Source: Paracoccaceae bacterium (GTDB lineage: Bacteria > Pseudomonadota > Alphaproteobacteria > Rhodobacterales > Rhodobacteraceae). Taken from it: a DNA stretch of 64,000 nt. Shown here in pieces: positions 18,338 to 28,022 of the stretch (its first letter is position 1; the number at the start of each line of letters is the position of its first letter). Location of the stretch: positions 186,001-250,000 of the forward strand of contig JAHRYM010000001.1 in the NCBI GenBank assembly GCA_020622085.1. The letters run 5' to 3'. Under the pieces are notes generated by a model, which saw nothing but the letters and a program-made list of their open reading frames with translations, had not been told where the DNA came from and did not search any database. Both the position numbers and the translations under genes were made by a program.

Positions 18338-19228
18338 TTAGGAATGGTTAACGGCCTCGAGGTTCGCCTCCATCGCCAGGAAGGCGGGCCAGGCGTCGGG
18401 GTCGGCCATGGTCTTGTCGCGGCAGAAACGATTGCAGAAGCCCCAGACCCGACCATCGAGCCGCAGAAAATCGGTGACGGGCTTGCCGGAACAGGGGCAG
18501 CTGACGTTCAGCGACGGCCCTTCGGCGGGCTCGGCCTGGCGCGGAACACTCCCCGGCCAGGGGCGTTCCGGCCAGGGGCGGCGATAGAACGGCTGCTCGA
18601 CATGCTCGGCCCAGCCCATCGCACGCCAGCGCCGGAACGACGGATGGGCCAAATGCGCGGCCACATAGGCGGTGGCGTCAGGTCCGACAGGCAGGTTGTG
18701 GCCGGCGATCCGGGCTGCCACCGGCGCGAAGAAGGCATCCGCGATGCTGTAGCGGCCAAAAAGCCACGGGCCGCCCGCGCCGTAACGCGCGCGCGCTCCG
18801 GACCAGCGGGATTCGATCCGGGCCAGATCGGCCAGCACGGCGGCATCGGGCGCGCAATCGGAATAGCTTTTCAACAGGTTCATCGCGCAATGGCCGCGCA
18901 GGGCGGCAAAGCCCGAATGCATTTCGGCCGCAAGGTAGCGTGCAGCCGCGCGCGCCTCGGCCTGTTCCGGCCACAAACCCGCCCCGGGATGGCGTTCGGC
19001 AAGCGTTTCGGCAATGGCGAGCGTCTCGCCGGTCACGATGCCTTCGGGAAGGCGCAGTGCCGGCAGCAGCAGGGCGGGCGCGAAATCGCGATGCAGATCG
19101 TCCATTTCGGGCGAATACAACCTGTAGCGCCGCAGCGTGACCGGCAGGCCGAAGGCATCGAACAGCAGCCAACCCCGAAGCGACCAGCTGGAATAGCTGC
19201 GATCCCCGATCGCGAGTTCATAAGCCAT
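18338..19228 (-). CDS. glutathione S-transferase family protein with C-terminal Cys-rich tail
   Basis: 296 residues from the ATG at 19228. The N-terminal thioredoxin-fold half (YELAIGDRSYSSWSLRGWLLFDAFG) and helical C-half are GST-like. Beyond residue 240 it carries an extra segment, SCPCSGKPVTDFLRL...FCNRFCRDK, with four cysteines spaced like a small metal-binding or YHS-type motif, absent from classical GSTs. A combined GST plus metal-binding function is inference. The longer frame to 19336 is unsupported. It is divergent from coaBC. Confidence 0.8.
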   Translation of the reverse strand: MAYELAIGDRSYSSWSLRGWLLFDAFGLPVTLRRYRLYSPEMDDLHRDFAPALLLPALRLPEGIVTGETLAIAETLAERHPGAGLWPEQAEARAAARYLAAEMHSGFAALRGHCAMNLLKSYSDCAPDAAVLADLARIESRWSGARARYGAGGPWLFGRYSIADAFFAPVAARIAGHNLPVGPDATAYVAAHLAHPSFRRWRAMGWAEHVEQPFYRRPWPERPWPGSVPRQAEPAEGPSLNVSCPCSGKPVTDFLRLDGRVWGFCNRFCRDKTMADPDAWPAFLAMEANLEAVNHS

Positions 19229-19386
19229 CCTGGCCTCCGCATTTCCTGCGGCGACACTAACCGGGGCGGTCCGGATGGTCACGCGATGAATTGTGCGGCG
19301 CGGTTTCACGGCCGATGACGGCCCCGCTCTTGCCATCGCCGGCCGGCGTCCCTAATCCTTGGGCCAGAGCGGGAAAGGGCAGGGCC

Positions 19387-20583
19387 ATGCTGTCGGGAAA
19401 ACGCATCCTTCTGATCATCGGCGGAGGCATTGCAGCCTACAAGGTGCTGGACCTGATCCGGCGGCTGAGGGAGCGCGGTGTCCATGTGACACCGGTCCTG
19501 ACGGCATCGGGCGAGGAGTTCATCACGCCGCTGTCGGTTGGCGCGTTGGCCGGCAGCAGGGTTTACCGCGACCTGTTCGACCTGACGGACGAGGCCGAGA
19601 TGGGCCATATCCAGTTGTCGCGTGCGGCGGATCTTCTGGTGGTGGCGCCGGCTACTGCCGACATGATGGCCAGGATGGCGGGCGGGATGGCGAACGATCT
19701 GGCGACGACGCTGCTGCTGGCGACCGACAAGCAGGTGTTGCTTGCGCCCGCGATGAATGTCCGCATGTGGCGGCATCCCGCGACAGAACGCAATCTGGCG
19801 ACCCTGCGCGGCGGTGGCATCCACTTCGTCGGGCCGAATGACGGCGAGATGGCCTGCGGGGAATTCGGACCCGGCCGGATGGCCGAGCCGCTGGAGATTG
19901 TTGCCGCGATCGAGGCGGCGCTGGCTGTGGGGCCACTGACCGGCCGTCATGTGATCATCACTTCGGGGCCGACGCACGAACCGATCGACCCGGTGCGCTA
20001 TATTGCCAACCGCTCCTCGGGGACGCAGGGCGCGGCGCTGGCGGCGGCGCTGCGTGATCTTGGGGCGCGGGTCAGTTTCATTACCGGCCCGGCGAGCGTT
20101 CCACCGCCGCAGGGCGTGGACGTGACGCGCATCGAGACGGCGCGCGAGATGCACGAGGCGGTTCTGGACCATCTGCCGGCGGACGCGGCGGTGTTCGCGG
20201 CGGCGGTCGCCGACTGGCGGGTGTCAAATGCCGCAGAGAGGAAGCTGAAGAAGGATGCGACGGGCAAGGCGCCGAAGCTCGATTTCACGGAGAACCCCGA
20301 CATCCTGGCCAGTGTCGCGCAGATGACCAAGGGGCGGCCGCGGCTCATCGTGGGCTTTGCGGCCGAAACGCATGACGTGATAGCCAATGCCGAGGCCAAG
20401 CGCACGCGCAAGGGCTGCGACTGGATCGTGGCCAATGATGTCAGCCCCGCGTCCGGGATCATGGGGGGCACCGAGAATGCCGTCACGATCCTGTCGGCTG
20501 CCGGTGCGGAAACCTGGCCGCGGATGAGCAAGGAAGCCGTTGCTGCGCGGCTGGCAGGGAGAATCGCCGCGGCCCTGGCATGA
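19387..20583 (+). CDS. coaBC: bifunctional phosphopantothenoylcysteine decarboxylase/phosphopantothenate-cysteine ligase
   Basis: 398 residues. The CoaC half begins [23 protein letters not shown] and contains the [12 protein letters not shown] substrate loop; the CoaB half has [24 protein letters not shown] and the [22 protein letters not shown] segment. It makes 4'-phosphopantetheine for coenzyme A. A short dispersed repeat (20605-20628) and dut follow, then a MoeB-like gene and an M3 peptidase on the same strand. Confidence 0.96.
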   Translation: MLSGKRILLIIGGGIAAYKVLDLIRRLRERGVHVTPVLTASGEEFITPLSVGALAGSRVYRDLFDLTDEAEMGHIQLSRAADLLVVAPATADMMARMAGGMANDLATTLLLATDKQVLLAPAMNVRMWRHPATERNLATLRGGGIHFVGPNDGEMACGEFGPGRMAEPLEIVAAIEAALAVGPLTGRHVIITSGPTHEPIDPVRYIANRSSGTQGAALAAALRDLGARVSFITGPASVPPPQGVDVTRIETAREMHEAVLDHLPADAAVFAAAVADWRVSNAAERKLKKDATGKAPKLDFTENPDILASVAQMTKGRPRLIVGFAAETHDVIANAEAKRTRKGCDWIVANDVSPASGIMGGTENAVTILSAAGAETWPRMSKEAVAARLAGRIAAALA

Positions 20584-20604
20584 GGCCGCATCTGCAGCGG
20601 CGGG

Positions 20605-20628
20605 ATGAGTGTTTTGGCAAGGAAGAAG
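20605..20628 (+). repeat. short dispersed repeat, copy 1 (mini-[11 protein letters not shown]...)
   Basis: A 24-base stretch beginning ATGAGTGTTTTGGCAAG lies between coaBC and dut and matches 22 of 24 bases with 22165-22188. Read in frame it begins a 14-codon [17 protein letters not shown], whose stop (20647-20649) lies just inside dut. It may be a translation-coupling leader or simply a genomic repeat. Confidence 0.6.
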
Positions 20629-20636
20629 ACAAGGCC

Positions 20637-21104
20637 ATGGAAGCTGTGATCCGCGTCCTGCGCGATGCCTGGGCCGATCCGGCGGTGCCCCTGCCGTCCT
20701 ACGAGACTGCGGGGGCGGCGGGGGCCGACCTGCGGGCCAACCTGCGTCCCGAGGACAGGGAAAGGGGCCTCAGCCTTGCATCATTGCAGCGGATGTTGGT
20801 CCCGACCGGGTTGCGGATCGAGATTCCTTGCGGGCATGAGGTCCAGATCCGGCCGCGCTCGGGCCTTGCGCTGAAGTCCGGCGTCACTGTCCTGAATGCG
20901 CCGGGAACCATCGACAGCGACTATCGCGGGCCATTGGGGGTGGTGCTGGTCAACCTTGGGCCCGAGCCCTTCGTGATCCGGCATGGCGAGCGGGTCGCGC
21001 AGATGATCGTGGCGCCGGTGGTGCAGGCGCGTTTCGACATGGTCGGGCAACTGGGAGAAACGGCGCGGGGCGAGGGCGGCTTCGGGTCGACCGGGCGGAC
21101 ATGA
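20637..21104 (+). CDS. dut: deoxyuridine 5'-triphosphate nucleotidohydrolase (dUTPase)
   Basis: 155 residues, the usual trimeric dUTPase size. All five motifs are present: AGADLRA (1), [11 protein letters not shown] (2), [13 protein letters not shown] (3), the GERVAQM segment (4) and the C-terminal GGFGSTGR (5). It hydrolyses dUTP to dUMP, keeping uracil out of DNA. The start at 20637 matches the first conserved strand. Its stop overlaps the start of the MoeB-like gene by 4 bp. coaBC-dut adjacency is common in proteobacteria. Confidence 0.95.
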   Translation: MEAVIRVLRDAWADPAVPLPSYETAGAAGADLRANLRPEDRERGLSLASLQRMLVPTGLRIEIPCGHEVQIRPRSGLALKSGVTVLNAPGTIDSDYRGPLGVVLVNLGPEPFVIRHGERVAQMIVAPVVQARFDMVGQLGETARGEGGFGSTGRT

Positions 21105-22168
21105 TCGCATTTGTGGCAATGGTGGCGCTGGTGGCGCTGGCGGCCGTGCTGCGGATGCCCTGGCGGGTCGTGGTTGCGATGCTGGCCATTCTCTGGGCCG
21201 GGGTGGTGCTTGCGCATCTGCTCTTGCCCGAGGGGCATGCAATTCTGCGCGCGGCAGGAGGCAGCTGGCAGAGCTGGCTGGTGGCAGGGGCGGCAGTGGC
21301 GCTGGCCATCGGATATCGGGCGGTGCTGGGACGGCTGCGCCAGAGGGCCGGGGCAGTGCCTGCGGATGGGGTGGGGGGCGCGGCGCCGGGCGGGGCGTTT
21401 TCGGCGGCCGAGCTCGAACGCTACGCGCGCCATATCGTATTGCGGGAACTGGGGGGGCCGGGTCAGCGGCGGCTTCGGTCGGCGCGGGTGCTCGTGCTTG
21501 GCGCTGGCGGGCTGGGGTCGCCGGTGCTGATGTATCTGGCGGCGGCAGGGGTCGGGACGCTGGGAGTGGTGGATGATGACACGGTGTCGCTGTCGAACCT
21601 GCAACGCCAGATCCTGCATGCGGACGATCGGCTGGGAATGCCCAAGGTCTTTTCTGCCGAAATCGCCCTGAAGGCGATCAACCCGCATGTGACCCTCCGG
21701 CCCTACAACCGCCGGCTTGACGCCGGAACGGGCGCGGCACTGTTTGCCGAATATGACCTGATCCTGGACGGGACCGACAATTTCGAGACACGGGCGCTAG
21801 CCAACCGGCTGGCGGTTGCGCTGGGCAAGCCGCTGGTTTCGGGGGCGATCACACAGTGGGAGGGGCAGCTCTCGGTCTATGACCCGGCACGGGGTGGGCC
21901 CTGCCTTGCCTGCATCTTCCCCGAGGCCCCGGCGGCGGGGCTTGCGCCGGATTGTTCCATTGCGGGAGTTGTCGGGGCGCTTCCGGGCGTGATCGGGTCG
22001 ATGATGGCGCTGGAAGCGATCAAGATCATTGCCGGGGCGGGTGAGCCGCTTCGGGGGCGGATGCTGATTTACGACGCACTTTATGGCGAGAACCGGGTTG
22101 TTTCACTGAAGCCGCAGGACGGTTGCCCGGTTTGCGGTGGGCGGCACGAGACGGCGCGGGGGGCATGA
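21101..22168 (+). CDS. MoeB/ThiF-family adenylyltransferase with N-terminal membrane domain
   Basis: 355 residues. The first about 85 residues form roughly three hydrophobic helices; the E1-like domain follows ([19 protein letters not shown], then [27 protein letters not shown]). The zinc pairs CLAC and CPVC are present. This family activates the C-terminal glycine of MoaD or ThiS for sulfur transfer. The membrane anchor is not found in E. coli MoeB. No rhodanese domain is fused. The start overlaps the dut stop (ATGA). Confidence 0.85.
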   Translation: MIAFVAMVALVALAAVLRMPWRVVVAMLAILWAGVVLAHLLLPEGHAILRAAGGSWQSWLVAGAAVALAIGYRAVLGRLRQRAGAVPADGVGGAAPGGAFSAAELERYARHIVLRELGGPGQRRLRSARVLVLGAGGLGSPVLMYLAAAGVGTLGVVDDDTVSLSNLQRQILHADDRLGMPKVFSAEIALKAINPHVTLRPYNRRLDAGTGAALFAEYDLILDGTDNFETRALANRLAVALGKPLVSGAITQWEGQLSVYDPARGGPCLACIFPEAPAAGLAPDCSIAGVVGALPGVIGSMMALEAIKIIAGAGEPLRGRMLIYDALYGENRVVSLKPQDGCPVCGGRHETARGA

Positions 22169-22188
22169 GTATTTTGGCAAAGAAGAAG
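22165..22188 (+). repeat. short dispersed repeat, copy 2 (mini-[11 protein letters not shown]...)
   Basis: This is the second copy of the 24-base repeat seen at 20605. It begins ATGAGTATTTTGGCAAAG and overlaps the stop of the MoeB-like gene. The frame [14 protein letters not shown] is 14 codons long, and its TGA overlaps the ATG of the M3 peptidase at 22206. Confidence 0.6.
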
Positions 22189-22205
22189 CCGCGACAGGAG
22201 ACACG

Positions 22206-24233
22206 ATGACCAATCCCTTGCTGGGTGACTGGGGCGGCGCCTTCGCCTTGCCGCCCTTCGCCGACATCACGGATGCGGATTTCGCGCCAGCCCTTGACAC
22301 CGCCCTGACAGAGGCGCGGGCCAATATCGCCGCGATTTCTGCAGATCCGCGCCCTGTGGGCTTTGCCAATACGATCGAGGCGCTGGAACTGGCGGAGGAA
22401 ATGCTTGACCGGGTGTCGGGGGTATTCTTCAACCTTGTGTCGTCGGATGCAACGGAGGCGCGGCTGGCACTTCAGCAGGAACTTGCGCCGAAGCTGGCGG
22501 CGTTTTCGTCCGAGGTGACGACGAACCCGGACCTGTGGCGGCGGATCGACGATCTGTGGGGACGGTGCGACACATTGGGGCTGAGCCCCGAACAGGCGCG
22601 GGTGCTGGAGCTTTACCATCGCATGTTCCTGCGCGCGGGGGCGGCGCTGTCCGAGGAGGGCCGCGCGCGAATGGCCGAGGTGACCGGGCGTCTGGCGGTG
22701 CTGACGACCGGGTTCACGCAGAACGTGCTGGCCGAGGAACGCGACTGGTGGATGCCGCTGGAAGACGGCGATCTGGCGGGCCTGCCGGAGTTCGTCCGGG
22801 GTGGTCTGGCCGAGGCGGCGGCAGGGCGGGGGCGCGATGGCCATGTCCTGACGCTGAACCGGTCGCTGATCGTGCCGTTCCTGCAGTTTTCCACCCGGCG
22901 CGAGTTGCGCGAGCGGGCCTATGCCGCCTGGGTGGCGCGGGGCGCGAATGGTGGTGCGACCGACAACCGTGCGATCGCGGCCGAGATCCTGCGACTGCGG
23001 GAAGAACGGGCGCGGCTGCTGGGATATGAGAGCTTTGCGGCCTACAAGCTGGAACCCGAAATGGCGCGCACCCCCGCCGCAGTGCGGGATCTGCTGATGC
23101 GGGTCTGGGCCCCGGCGCGGGCGAAGGCCGAAGCCGATGCCGAGGTTCTGGCGCGGCTGATGCACGAAGACGGCATCAACGGCCAGTTGGAGCCCTGGGA
23201 CTGGCGCTACTATTCCGAGCGGCGGCGCAAGGCCGAGCATGATCTGGATGAAGCGGCGCTGAAGCCCTATCTGCCGCTGGACGGCATGATTGCTGCGGCC
23301 TTTGACACGGCGTATCGCCTGTTCGGGCTGGAGTTCCGGCCGCTGGAGGTGGCGCTTTACCACCCCGAGGCGCGCGCCTGGGAAGTGACGCGGCAGGGGC
23401 GGCACATCGCGGTCTTCATCGGTGATTACTTCGCGCGGCCGTCCAAGCGGTCGGGGGCCTGGATGTCGGCTTTCCGGGGGCAGCGCAAGCTGGGGGGCGA
23501 TCGGCGGCCGGTGATCGTCAACACCTGCAACTTTGCCCGGCCGGTCGAGGGCCAGCCCGCGCTTTTGTCCTTTGACGATGCCCGAACGCTGTTTCACGAA
23601 TTCGGCCATGCGCTGCACGGAATGCTGTCGGATGTGACCTACGGCTTCGTGGCGGGAACGGCGGTTACGCGGGATTTCGTCGAATTGCCGAGCCAGTTGT
23701 TCGAGCATTGGCTGGAGGTGCCGGAGGTCTTGCAGAAATTTGCACGCCACGCCGAAACCGGTGCTCCGATGCCGCAGGATCTGATGGAGCGGCTTCTGGC
23801 GGCTTCGACCTATGATCAGGGATTCGCGACGGTGGAATACCTTGCCTCGGCGCTGGTCGATCTGGCCTTCCACGAAGGTGTGGCGCCGGACGATCCGATG
23901 GCAATGCAGGACAAGGTGCTGGCCGATCTGGGAATGCCGCATGCGATCCGGATGCGCCATGCGACGCCGCATTTTACCCATGTGTTTTCGGGCGACGGCT
24001 ATTCGGCGGGCTACTACAGCTACATGTGGTCAGAGGTGCTGGACGCCGATGCTTTTGACGCCTTCCGCGAGGCGGGGGGCCCGTTCGACCACGAGACCGC
24101 GCGGCGGCTGGAAGCCAATATCCTGTCGGCGGGCGGCACGCAGGAGGCGGAGGCGCTCTACATCGCGTTCAGGGGGCGGCTGCCGGGGGTGGAGGCGATG
24201 CTGCGCGGGCGCGGGCTGCTCGATCCGGCGTGA
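22206..24233 (+). CDS. M3 family metallopeptidase (oligopeptidase A/Dcp type)
   Basis: 675 residues, right for oligopeptidase A or peptidyl-dipeptidase Dcp. The zinc motif HEFGH sits in DARTLFHEFGHALHGMLSDV, and the Dcp-like ending DAFDAFREAGG...GGTQEAEALYIAFRGRLP follows. No signal peptide is seen, so it is probably cytosolic and degrades short peptides. The two subgroups cannot be separated confidently here. It is the last gene of the coaBC strand block and converges on the CDF transporter after 6 bp. Confidence 0.92.
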   Translation: MTNPLLGDWGGAFALPPFADITDADFAPALDTALTEARANIAAISADPRPVGFANTIEALELAEEMLDRVSGVFFNLVSSDATEARLALQQELAPKLAAFSSEVTTNPDLWRRIDDLWGRCDTLGLSPEQARVLELYHRMFLRAGAALSEEGRARMAEVTGRLAVLTTGFTQNVLAEERDWWMPLEDGDLAGLPEFVRGGLAEAAAGRGRDGHVLTLNRSLIVPFLQFSTRRELRERAYAAWVARGANGGATDNRAIAAEILRLREERARLLGYESFAAYKLEPEMARTPAAVRDLLMRVWAPARAKAEADAEVLARLMHEDGINGQLEPWDWRYYSERRRKAEHDLDEAALKPYLPLDGMIAAAFDTAYRLFGLEFRPLEVALYHPEARAWEVTRQGRHIAVFIGDYFARPSKRSGAWMSAFRGQRKLGGDRRPVIVNTCNFARPVEGQPALLSFDDARTLFHEFGHALHGMLSDVTYGFVAGTAVTRDFVELPSQLFEHWLEVPEVLQKFARHAETGAPMPQDLMERLLAASTYDQGFATVEYLASALVDLAFHEGVAPDDPMAMQDKVLADLGMPHAIRMRHATPHFTHVFSGDGYSAGYYSYMWSEVLDADAFDAFREAGGPFDHETARRLEANILSAGGTQEAEALYIAFRGRLPGVEAMLRGRGLLDPA

Positions 24234-24239
24234 GCGGGG

Positions 24240-25133
24240 TCAGGTTTCGCCCGCCACGTCCTTGTGGATGATCACGTCGCACTGCGGATAGGTCTCGATG
24301 ATCCGGCGTCGCAGGGCGGCACCGATGGCATGGGCTTCGCGCAGGGACTGGTCGCCGTCGAGCTCGATATGCAGGTGGACGAAGACCCGGCTGCCGGCGG
24401 TGCGGGTCTTGAGGTCGTGGAAGCCACGAATGCCGGGGAAGCCCCCGGTGATGGCGGCGATCCCGGAAAGAAGCGTCGTATCCGCAGAACGATCCATCAG
24501 CGCGTCCCAGGCACCCTTGCCTATGGTCGTGGCGCCGAAGGCCAGCATGGCGGCGGCGGCAAGCGCGATGATGCTGTCCACCTGACCGATGCCGAACTGG
24601 TGCGAGATCCAGAGCGCGGCGATGGCGCCGAGATTGGGCAGCAGGTCGGAAAGGTAGTGCAGGCTGTCGGCGGCCACGACCTTGCTGCGGGTCCGGCGGG
24701 CCACCCGCCGTTGCCAGAGGACAAGCGCGATCGTCAGCATGATCGAGACGGCCATCACCATGATGCCGCGACCCTGGGCCATCAGGGGCGTGGGGGCGTC
24801 GGATTGCAGTCGCCCGACGGCCGCCCAGGCAATGACGCCGGCCGAGATCAGGATGAACAAGGATTGCGCCAGCGCGGTCAGATCCTCGACTGAGGTATGG
24901 CCGAAGGCGTGGTCCTCGTCTGCCGGACGGGCGGCGTAGATCACCGCCATCAGCCCAGCGAGCGACATCATCATGTCGAGCGCGCTGTCCGCAAGCGAGG
25001 CGGCGACCGACAGAGACTGTGTGGCGCCCAGGGCCCAGACCTTCAGCAGCACAAGGATCAGTGCCACGCTGACCGAGGCGAGGGCAGCGGAGATGTTGAG
25101 CTTGCTGCTGTGGTCGGCGGAACGGGCGGCCAT
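24240..25133 (-). CDS. cation diffusion facilitator family transporter
   Basis: 297 residues from the ATG at 25133 (an in-frame GTG at 25169 would add 12 residues). Six membrane helices include the metal-site stretch SLADSALDMMMSLAGL (DxxxD in helix 2) and its partner HYLSDLLPNLGAI in helix 5 (HxxxD), followed by a cytoplasmic C-terminal domain with HLHIELD. This matches FieF/MamM-type exporters of Zn2+, Fe2+ or similar divalent ions. The metal cannot be told from sequence. Confidence 0.9.
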   Translation of the reverse strand: MAARSADHSSKLNISAALASVSVALILVLLKVWALGATQSLSVAASLADSALDMMMSLAGLMAVIYAARPADEDHAFGHTSVEDLTALAQSLFILISAGVIAWAAVGRLQSDAPTPLMAQGRGIMVMAVSIMLTIALVLWQRRVARRTRSKVVAADSLHYLSDLLPNLGAIAALWISHQFGIGQVDSIIALAAAAMLAFGATTIGKGAWDALMDRSADTTLLSGIAAITGGFPGIRGFHDLKTRTAGSRVFVHLHIELDGDQSLREAHAIGAALRRRIIETYPQCDVIIHKDVAGET

Positions 25134-25205
25134 CGGGATCGCTGTGCTGGGTGGAGCGCCGGCATACACCCGACCAAGCGGAAACTCAAAGGCGAAATCG
25201 CCGGA

Positions 25206-25790
25206 TCACTCGCGGATCTCGTCCTTGCCGACACCCCAGATCTCGGTCTTGGGCAGCCAGCCGCGTTCGCCTTCGGCCGAGACCCGGCACCAGTCGATGC
25301 CGCAGTCTTCCAGCCGGACGATGGCGCCGTTCTCGGCCTTGGCTACGACGCCGGCATCCAGGCGGGGGCTGGCGCGCAATTCGGCAAGATCGACGGTGAT
25401 CATTGCGGTGCGCACGCCCGACAGAAGCGAATAGTGGATCCAGCCACCCTGTCCGTCACGATCCTCGACCCGGCGCCAGTGTCCGAATTCGGCCGTCACC
25501 ATCAGCGGCATGTCGCGGTGGCGAAAGACCCAGTCGATACGGTGCGAAAGGCTCGGCCCGCGCCGTGCATTGCCTTCGCTGCCCTTGAGCGAGACGAAGC
25601 GGGGAAGCGGCATGTTTGTTACGGAGCCGCGGCCGGGCAGGGGCGTGGTGCCGTCCGCGGCTTCCTCGCCGGTCAATTCCGGGTCGGATGCGGGGTCTTG
25701 TGCCAAGGCGGGCCACCCACCGACAAGCATCGCGCCCGTCAGGTGAACGGCGACGAGGATCGCCCGGATATGGCGTTTGCGAAGGGTCAT
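25206..25790 (-). CDS. secreted bacterial SH3-domain protein
   Basis: 194 residues from the ATG at 25790. A signal peptide ends near ALAQ|DP (cleavage about residue 31). The mature part has two SH3-like modules: LPRFVSLKGSEGNARRGPSLSHRIDWVF and VDLAELRASPRLDAGVVAKAENGAIVRLEDC, with the WLPKTEIWGV end typical of SH3-like DUF1058 proteins. Likely periplasmic and peptidoglycan-associated; exact role unknown. It is divergent from the hydroxyacid dehydrogenase. Confidence 0.82.
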   Translation of the reverse strand: MTLRKRHIRAILVAVHLTGAMLVGGWPALAQDPASDPELTGEEAADGTTPLPGRGSVTNMPLPRFVSLKGSEGNARRGPSLSHRIDWVFRHRDMPLMVTAEFGHWRRVEDRDGQGGWIHYSLLSGVRTAMITVDLAELRASPRLDAGVVAKAENGAIVRLEDCGIDWCRVSAEGERGWLPKTEIWGVGKDEIRE

Positions 25791-25934
25791 GTCGCTGTTG
25801 CCTGCTTCATTCGTGGGCGCGGGGCCCGTTCCTGCCACGGGCGGCCAAACCGCCGCGATTTTCGGGGCTTGTGGGTTGCTCCGTTGCATTGCACTTTGAC
25901 ATTGTGAGCGACCGCAGAAAAGGAGTTACGCACC

Positions 25935-26924
25935 ATGAAGCGATCCGAACCCCTGAGTGTTGTCGTCACGCGACGTCTTCCGCCCGCCGTCGAGACGCGC
26001 ATGAAAGAGCTGTTCGACATCGAATTGCGCGAACCCGACACGCGAATGTCGCGCGAGGAACTGGCCGTGGCGATGCGGCGCGCGGATGTCCTTGTCCCGA
26101 CGCTTTCCGATCACATTGATGCGAACCTGCTGGCACAGGCCGGTGAAAGGCTGAAGCTGATCGCCAATTATGGTGCGGGCGTCGACCATATCGATGTATC
26201 CTCGGCGCGGCAGCGGGGGATTCTGGTGTCGAACACGCCCGGAGTCGTTACCGAAGACACGGCCGACATGACGATGGCGCTGATCCTGAGCATCACGCGC
26301 CGGATCCCCGAGGGGCAGGCGGTAATGCAGGCGGGGGCCTGGGAGGGCTGGGCGCCGACTGCATTCCTGGGCGGCCGCGTCGGCGGACGCCGGCTGGGGA
26401 TCATCGGAATGGGGCGGATCGGGCAGGCTGTGGCGCGCCGCGCCAATGCCTTCGGGATGCAGGTGCATTATCACAACCGCAAGCGACTTCGCCCCGAAAC
26501 AGAGGCAGAGCTTCAGGCGACCTACTGGGAGAGCCTTGATCAGATGGTCAGCCGCATGGACGTGATTTCGGTCAACTGCCCGCACACGCCATCGACATTC
26601 CATCTGATGAACGCGCGGCGGCTCAAGCTCCTGAAACCGACCGCGGTGATCGTGAACACATCGCGCGGGGAGGTCATCGACGAGAACGCGCTGACGCGGA
26701 TGCTGCGCGCCGGTGAGATCGCCGGTGCGGGTCTTGATGTCTATGAGCATGGAACCGAGATCAACCCCCGGCTGCGGGAACTCCCAAATGTGGTGTTGTT
26801 GCCGCATATGGGGTCGGCCACTGTCGAAGGCCGAATCGAGATGGGTGAAAAGGTGATCATCAACATCAAGACATTCGCAGATGGCCACCGCCCGCCCGAT
26901 CTGGTGGTGCCGGGGATGCTCTGA
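25935..26924 (+). CDS. D-2-hydroxyacid dehydrogenase (glyoxylate/hydroxypyruvate reductase, D-glycerate dehydrogenase type)
   Basis: 329 residues. The NAD(P) motif GIIGMGRIGQAVARRA is central. The catalytic set is visible: arginine in VNTSRGEVIDENAL, glutamate in AGAGLDVYEHG, and histidine in LLPHMGSATVEGR. The N-terminal VVVTRRLPPAVETRM start is typical of GyaR-like enzymes acting on glyoxylate or hydroxypyruvate. AAAAGGAG lies 9 bases before the ATG. It is probably monocistronic; a broken PRC-barrel gene follows on the opposite strand. Confidence 0.9.
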   Translation: MKRSEPLSVVVTRRLPPAVETRMKELFDIELREPDTRMSREELAVAMRRADVLVPTLSDHIDANLLAQAGERLKLIANYGAGVDHIDVSSARQRGILVSNTPGVVTEDTADMTMALILSITRRIPEGQAVMQAGAWEGWAPTAFLGGRVGGRRLGIIGMGRIGQAVARRANAFGMQVHYHNRKRLRPETEAELQATYWESLDQMVSRMDVISVNCPHTPSTFHLMNARRLKLLKPTAVIVNTSRGEVIDENALTRMLRAGEIAGAGLDVYEHGTEINPRLRELPNVVLLPHMGSATVEGRIEMGEKVIINIKTFADGHRPPDLVVPGML

Positions 26925-26991
26925 CCATTGCAGGCGAAAACGCGACATGCCCGGAGAGTTCCGGGCCTGTCCGTGTGCGCAAGCCGGAGGC

Positions 26992-27396
26992 TCAGCCTTC
27001 GTATTTCGGCAGCGCCCTGGGCTGATCCTCGGTCGCGTTGACCTGGATATGGGTGCCGGTGCCAGGGAGGCTGCCGTCAACGACCAGAACGGCGTCAACC
27101 CCGCCCGATGGCGACAGGATCACATCCGGGACCTCGCCAATGTCGTCCCAGTCTGGCGACCGCCTCGTAACCGCATCGGTGCCGACGTCGTTTTCTGCCG
27201 TGTGGACACGCTTGCCGATGAAGTGCGATGCGCGGATGCCATGTTTGATCGTGGTCAGGAATACACCGCCCGGCGTGGTTTGCGTCTGCCGTGCTCTCCG
27301 TGGCCGTGGCCGTGGAGGTGGCCGTGGCGGTTTGTGCGGTCGCCGGGCCGAAGGTCATAAGAACCTGTTCAGGGTCGTTGCCGGAATGCGCTTCAT
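26992..27396 (-). pseudogene. PRC-barrel domain protein, frameshifted
   Basis: Reading the minus strand from the ATG at 27396 gives MKRIPATTLNRFL and then a stop. A second frame supplies an export-signal-like and Thr/Ala-rich piece (PATAQTATATSTATATES), and a third supplies a clear PRC-barrel core ending at 26992 (IRASHFIGKRVHTAENDV, then DWDDIGEVPDVILS and GGVDAVLVVDG). The three pieces in the right order, in different frames, indicate a once-secreted PRC-barrel protein inactivated by at least two indels. The shift into the last frame falls near 27270. Confidence 0.75.
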
Positions 27397-27668
27397 GGTG
27401 GGCTCCTCTGTTTGCGACAGAATACGGTCTGTCGAAAATTCGAGCCGACGACCGCGGCGGCGTCTGGCTGCCCGGGATCGAAACGACGCGGACGAGCGCT
27501 GGTTCCGGTCAGGTCCGCAGCCATCCGTTGCTGGCCGGTGCCCGGGCGGAAACATCGGCGCATCCCTGTCGGCCCGGAGGCGGGTTCCCGCAGAAGTGCC
27601 TTTTTTCTTCCATCGCATCGCCATCCCGTGCTGGCATCGGGCAGAAGAACCATAAGGTGAGAGTTCAG

Positions 27669-27887
27669 ATGAGCCGCATCCTTGCCGCAATCTTTGCAGT
27701 TGTCGTTCTGGGCACGGCATACGGCGTGAAGACCTATTTGCCTGTCTTGCGGGGAGGCGCCGAGACTCAGCCCCAAAAGCCCGAAAGACCCGGTGTCGGC
27801 CTGAAGTCGGCGGTTCCTTTCGCCAGTTCTGGATGTTCCGCCATGGGTGGGCGGAAATCATGCAAGGTATCGAAGCCCGAGGACTGA
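27669..27887 (+). CDS. small protein with N-terminal membrane/signal segment, unknown function
   Basis: 72 residues from the ATG at 27669. Residues 1-22 form one hydrophobic helix (RILAAIFAVVVLGTAYGV) followed by a Pro/Lys-rich polar tail with two cysteines (SSGCSAMGGRKSCKV). An AAGGTGAGAG purine run lies upstream. I do not recognise the family. It stands alone between the PRC-barrel pseudogene and the FAD/GcvT gene. It could be a chance ORF; the credible ribosome site and export-like N-terminus are the only support. Confidence 0.45.
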   Translation: MSRILAAIFAVVVLGTAYGVKTYLPVLRGGAETQPQKPERPGVGLKSAVPFASSGCSAMGGRKSCKVSKPED

Positions 27888-28022
27888 GCGACGGAAGGTC
27901 GCCCGGGTCGCGCAAGACGCTTTCCGATGTCGCATTTGAAACGGAACAGGTCGGGAGGGCTGTTCTGGAAAATCGCGTCTCTGGCAGATAGGGTCGCAAA
28001 TGCGAGGCAAAGGAGGCCGCCG

